NCBI GenBank assembly: GCA_021613335.1
Contig: JAJTWR010000296.1
Location: forward strand, 142,501-206,500
Reading direction: 5' to 3'
Length of the DNA stretch: 64,000 bases
DNA from: Whitmania pigra
Taxonomy: Eukaryota > Annelida > Clitellata > Hirudinida > Haemopidae
How positions within the stretch are numbered: position 1 is the stretch's first letter; every line of letters starts with the position of its first letter. Shown in pieces: positions 48,951 through 64,000 of the stretch. A program made the position numbers and the translations under genes. Under the pieces are notes generated by a model, which was not told the DNA's origin, ran no database searches, and saw only the letters and a program-made list of their open reading frames with translations.

Positions 48951-50354
48951 AGTTCGTAATCCAAATGAACTTTTCGCTGGATTGACCTTGAACTTATAAC
49001 CTTGAGCATCATTCCCGAGCAAAGAAGTTTAGATATTTCTGTTTACATCCACTTCAATCACTTTCTATTTATCAGTCGATTCATTGAGTTTCACTTTTTT
49101 CGTTCACGAGTTTTGAACTTTGAACTTTGAACTCTGAAATCGCAGGTCGATGCGAGTCGCTGGACTATGGTGAGATAACTTCGAGTGACGAAATTATGGG
49201 CAACACTTTCGGTTATTATTGTTATTATTAATATTAATATTAATATTATTATTGTTATTATTGTTATTATTTTATTTTCAATTTTCTATTTTCTTATTAA
49301 TTAGCCGATAATTTCAATCGTAAAGAAAATTTAGAATAAAATTATTTAGATTTGAATTTTATTTAAACGAGTGCAAAACTCTTCCTACTGATGGTGAATT
49401 GGAATGAATGGCATCGACTTGTTTTCAATTTCGCATGATGATGATGATGATGACAATGATGACGACGACGATGACAATGACGATGCTGCTACTGATGATG
49501 ATGATGATTATGATAACGATAGCGTTGGCAGAGATGGCGATCAATCAGAGCGTTAATCCTAGCGAATGCTGACCAATTCTTAATTTGTTTCGTTTTGGTA
49601 ACGTGGGAATGTTAGCTATTAATTTAATTTAATTTATTTTTAATTTATTTCATCTTACCGTCATTTTACTTTGCATTTCGACTGTAGGGAAGCACACGAA
49701 GAAGATTGTGTTGGAAAGAGAACTCTCGTTTTAGACCGCTAATTCATCTAAAATTATTACAAAAACAAAACTCGATAAACCTGTCGATTCTAAGTGACTC
49801 TAGTGCGGTCTTTAGAGTGTAAAAGTTACGTGGTTTCATGAGCTTCATCAGCTGGACGAGAATGACCTCGATCGTGAATGACGTCATGACGACGAAGACG
49901 AATTGACGGCGGGAATTTTGTTTTGCAACGAATGTTTGAGCTCAAGAGGATGCGTGTCTACTTAATACTTTCCAAACAACCTGCATCCAAAAAGTTGTGG
50001 CGACAAAAAAAAAAACTAGAACAGTGACGAGAAAATTCTAAAAACCTCATATTGAAACGAATCTAACTTTTACACGCCACGTAAAGAAAACGAAACCGCC
50101 ACTTCCTATTTCCGGAAATCTCCTCCTCGTCTCGGGTCACGTGACCTTGGAATCGATTAATCGATCAATCAATTGCTTCGTGAGTTGAAACGGTGTCAAT
50201 ACTTGTGAACGAAAAATTTCAGCATGCGACTTGGGTGCACTAATAGGTGCTTCGTGACGTCATCGATCGACGTCCAATCACAGTGGACGTCTCCAGCAGG
50301 TTAGTTCAGTGGAGTGGAACGAGTCGTGGAATGGAATGGAAAGACCTGACGAAC

Positions 50355-50735
<381 letters not shown>

Positions 50736-51387
50736 ACGACGTTCAAACTCGAGTACAAGGCCGTACTACGAATAGCAGCCAGTCGCTTGAACACAATTAG
50801 GATCGGTTATGTACAACGAGAGATAAGTACAACACAAACAAGCGGATTGAAAAGTTTTCAACCCTGGCGACCGGGAACCAATCATCCACGGTGTTCGGCG
50901 CAAGTTTTCAATTATAATCTCGATCGAAAATATTGAAAAAGAGAGGACCAATAGAGAGATTGCTTGGCGGGAAGGAACCAACACGAACGTCAAATGCTCG
51001 CACGGGACCCGGAAAAAGATTTGTGAAAGTTGTTCTTAATGAAGGAGTGAAGAATGAGGAAAAATGGTGTTGCATTGAAAAGTTATCTTATTATTGTATA
51101 GTGTTTCTATCAGACATAATAACGTAATGCCTGTGAAAAGCCAGGTACAAAAAAAGTTGAAAAAAAATGATTGAAAAATTGAATCAGAAGTAAGTAGTGG
51201 TATGGAAAGTGGTCGAGAGGAGCAAGTCTTCAAGCTGGTGGATCAAAAAATCTTGGAGACGTGGAAGTTTGACAGTTTCAAGTCTGAGGACAGCAACGGA
51301 CACGAGAAAGACTTCCATTAATTCCGAATGAACCGAAGAAGCAAAAAAAAAACATGAAAAGAAAAAGGCATAAGTTACCGTGTCGTG

Positions 51388-51490
51388 CATGATGATGATG
51401 ACGACGATGACGATTATGATGATGATGATGATGACGATGACGATTATGATGATGATGATAGTGATGACGATGATGACGATGAGAAGGACA
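51388..51490. repeat. GAT/GAC triplet array
   Basis: Imperfect GATGATGACGAC units over about 100 bp. Confidence 0.93.
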
Positions 51491-51894
51491 ATGACCATGT
51501 TGAATGGCCATGGAAAATGACCTCGAACGACCGTGTAAAAGTATTACGTAACATTGCTAAACGCTGAAAGATTGAAAACAATGCAATGGTGGAACAGTGA
51601 AATGTTCGAACGTTGCGCAACTTTTAGAGACGTTTCATTCTTCAGACGTTCTCGTTCAACTGAGCTCCCCCTCAGAAAGCCCTCGAGGACTGCCGAGAGA
51701 GACCAAGGACAGGTCGACTGGTGGGGGTCTTAACATTTGGCAGGGTTGTTGGACGAGCCCAGGTCTACCATGGAATACTTGGCTTGCATCGAGTCTGAGG
51801 AGGCGAACGAATGTCGGTGTTTGTAGGAGAGATGTGGGGCGCCTGATCCTATCTCCTTAAAAGCATTCGCTACGCATATCTGGAGGGGAACACA

Positions 51895-51990
51895 TTGAGA
51901 ATAATTTCAGATTAATTTCAGATTAATTTTAGAATAATTTCAGATTAATTTCAGATTAATTTCAGAATAATTTCAGAATAATTTCCTGAT
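51895..51990. repeat. Tandem TTTCAGATTAA-type repeat
   Basis: About eight copies of an 11-12 base unit; each copy contains TTTCAG or TTTTAG, the core of a 3' splice acceptor. Confidence 0.85.
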
Positions 51991-54079
51991 AATTAGTTGA
52001 CTGAGTGTTTGCAATTCACTCATTTGCAGCTTCTGGACAAAGATTTATTGCAGTCCGACGACACGCCTCGTACATAATCTATCTGTGTTTGGTTATTGAT
52101 ATCGATAATTATTGAAGGAATTGTGACATTCTTGTTATACTTTATTGCTATTACATTGTGCATATTTCTTATTATTATTATTATTATTATTATATTTAAG
52201 ATATTTTATTTAATTTAATAACTTGCATTGGATCATCTTTTCCATATTCATTTTGAATTTAATTTAAAAATAAAATAAAATTCTGTCGTCCACCTTATTA
52301 GTCGGTTTATAAAAACACGTCTTGAAATTAAAAATAATTGATTGAAAAGATCTTAAAATATTTCTAATCACGAATCATTTTGACTTTGAGTTATTTTAAA
52401 CTAAAAATAAATAACATTGTGATAAAAAAAATTATTATTGGAATATTATTTATCATTATTATTACATTATTAGTTAATTTAAAGCAAATTCCTTAATAAG
52501 TTACTTATTGAAGCAATTATTACATCAAAATTGAATTCAACAGACAGAAGGGATTTGGATTTTGCACGAGAAAAGATAATTTGATTCTGGTCAATCGACC
52601 TGATGTAATCTGATCTTGAGGTTTTGTTTGCTCGAAATTTCCAACGAACACTGAGGAGAGTGCAGAGTTTTGGAGAATTTAAATAAATAAGAAGAGAAAA
52701 AAAACACGTTTTGTTCAAGAAAATTATTAATTTTTTTAAGAAAATTTTATTTGGTAATTATTATTTATTATTTATTAAATTAGTAATTAAAGAACTGTTG
52801 TTTTTGATCAAGAGAATAATTATTATTAATTATTTTTGTTCGAGAGAATAACATTGGCTTACTTGCGAAGTTAAGAAAGAACCTAAGTATAATTTTGAAT
52901 TAAATTGGGATGCAAGATTGCAAAAGTTAATTAATATAAGATAACCAATTAATATTAAACATTTTAATTCTTTGAAAAAACCAGGATTTGATCATCTTGA
53001 ATGAAATTAAGCAATTCAAAATGACAAAGTGTACCAATAATTTCTAAAAACAAGTCAGCAATTTCAACGTTAAGAAAGGGTAGAAATGAGAGCCTTACAT
53101 AAAAAATAGTCTATTCAATAATGAACTCTTCAAAATAGGAGAATTTCCAGAAAATACATCTCAATCTAGATCCCGGTTAGCACACAAAAAAATTTTGTAA
53201 AATAATTCTGTTATTGATTGAAAATAATATGCTTCATCTAACTGACCATACAGAGCTTAAAGTATGCATATTCATGAAACACAGTTCATGTAAGCCACAT
53301 CTAAGACACAAGATTGTTAAATTACAGTTCGCTAACATTGCTATAAATGTAAAAGGATCGACATGAAGTACTACGCTGATGTCATCATCGGACTCAAAAT
53401 TGTATTTTCTAACAATTAATGACGAGATTCCATTTTTTTTTAAGTTCTTAAAGTACATCTTAAAGAACTGCGGATCGACGGGAAGTCGTTGTTAGAACAT
53501 CTGATCCAAGGAACAATAGCGTTGTTATCGTATTTCTAACATGTAGGTGGTTTAAACAATGGTGTGGTTAAAACATTTGGTTTAGCCTGCCTTCAACCAG
53601 TTGAAAACTTAATTAATTATCCAAATAAAGAAGTTTATCGCACGAGCTCAAAGTATGAACTGAAAATCAGGTTTTCAACTAAGTTCAATTAGTAAAAAAA
53701 AAGAAAACAAACAAACAAAATCACTAACGAAATGAAGAAAAAAAGTACAAAATGAAACACAAAGTCGATGATCCAAAAATTCAAATCAAAACGCAAGCAT
53801 AAAATTTGCACCTAGAGTAACATGCGTGGAAGACAAAGGAAATGGTAAGAATCTGTCCTCGTGAGACCAAAATGAGCTATTCCCCTACGTCATCCACGCA
53901 TCCTCCATACATAAAGAGAGAGAAGAGACAGGCCTTGCTAAGGTGCATCATCTACATCGAGTTTTTATTCTTCAATCGTTGCCAGAGAATCAGGCTCGCA
54001 AGATCTTGTTCTGGCAAATTCTCCATGTGGGTGAAGTCTGATTGGTCGACCCGTCATTAAGGACAGCCTCCTCACGTAC

Positions 54080-63579
<9,500 letters not shown>

Positions 63580-64000
63580 CTGCAACGCATCCCTTTCATG
63601 ATTTTCCATGCGCCGAGGCACAATTATTGATTATTTCCCGCTTATTTCCAGCAGACGAGAACCTAGACGCACCAGACACGAACAACTAAAAAGTAATAAA
63701 AACAGAATCTTGCAGTGGATTCCTATCCAAACAACATGCTCTGAGCGTTTTCGAATCAATTCTGTTTCATGTCTCGTGTCTGCTTCCTGCCAGGGAAACA
63801 CTGCCACGACGCTCGGGAGTTGTGATCTTCATCGAACATGTTTTCCATGGAAAACTCAGGGGATGAATAGTCGAATGCCAAACTGCAATTTCAAGTCTCT
63901 GGAGTCTTGCCATTCCGAACTAGGAGCGAGTGAAGCTTCCTCTTGCCAAAACCCGCGAGGATTTGATGTTTTGATTAATTAACATTTTATGGATAAAGTT
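63580..64000 (-). other. PMCA intron running off the window
   Basis: Upstream of the first visible PMCA exon. An open plus-strand frame at 63608-63982 shows no domain. No further exon recognised. Confidence 0.5.

Noticed and set aside
48440..49012. Long open frames of poly-His, poly-Ser, poly-Ile and poly-Asp
   Set aside because: They are produced by the CAT/ATC triplet array; the same applies to the frames at 16136-16694, 39654-39992, 50247-50936, 55354-55749 and 59347-59710.

Overview
The window is nuclear DNA from an invertebrate animal, probably a spiralian (annelid, mollusc or similar). Genes are cut into short exons by mostly 50-400 bp AT-rich introns with GT-AG borders. Metazoan-only families are present (polycystin-2, PMCA calcium pump, IGF2BP/Imp, rhodopsin-class peptide GPCR, kinesin-14). 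Spacers hold triplet microsatellites, a tRNA-derived SINE family and a hAT transposon. The species cannot be named from the sequence.

Layout. 1-3067 (+) is the 3' part of a polycystin-2-like channel gene. 3360-5175 is a rearranged patch: a decayed minus-strand HECT E3 copy fused to a dead duplicate of the polycystin exon that starts the window. 5430-7563 (+) is methionine aminopeptidase 2, convergent with a Bax inhibitor-1 (TMBIM6) gene at 8157-9455 (-). That gene is divergent from a one-RRM, four-KH Imp/IGF2BP gene at 10234-13086 (+). Imp is convergent with a two-exon peptide GPCR gene at 13575-14905 (-). 14.9-21.1 kb is a spacer with a large AAT array and a promoter-like cluster. 21126-23487 (+) is a poly-Q C2H2 zinc-finger gene with a one-base frameshift in the CAA run. 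24859-26805 (+) is a single-exon GH31 glycosidase of MYORG type. 28230-32729 (+) is a kinesin-14 (KIFC1/Ncd type) gene. 33831-37716 (-) is a second, nearly full-length HECT E3 copy broken by a 1363-bp hAT element with an intact target duplication. 39422-45149 (+) is a five-exon gene of unknown function. 45.1-54.0 kb is a spacer rich in ATC/CAT repeats. 54080-63579 (-) is a plasma-membrane calcium ATPase gene whose 5' exons lie beyond the window and whose extreme C-terminus is unresolved.

The genes do not form a pathway; most are housekeeping or signalling genes placed side by side. Exon models were built by hand from reading-frame phase, splice borders and family similarity. Total lengths come out in frame for METAP2 (469 aa), TMBIM6 (235 aa), Imp (490 aa), GPCR (420 aa), kinesin (720 aa), the unknown gene (252 aa) and the visible polycystin part (530 aa).

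The most noteworthy items are the hAT-in-HECT insertion, the chimeric HECT/polycystin patch, a SINE family with tandemly repeated tails, three GC-AG introns, a 43-bp minisatellite running into a splice acceptor, and the uncharacterised gene. No clearly new biological system can be demonstrated from the sequence alone.
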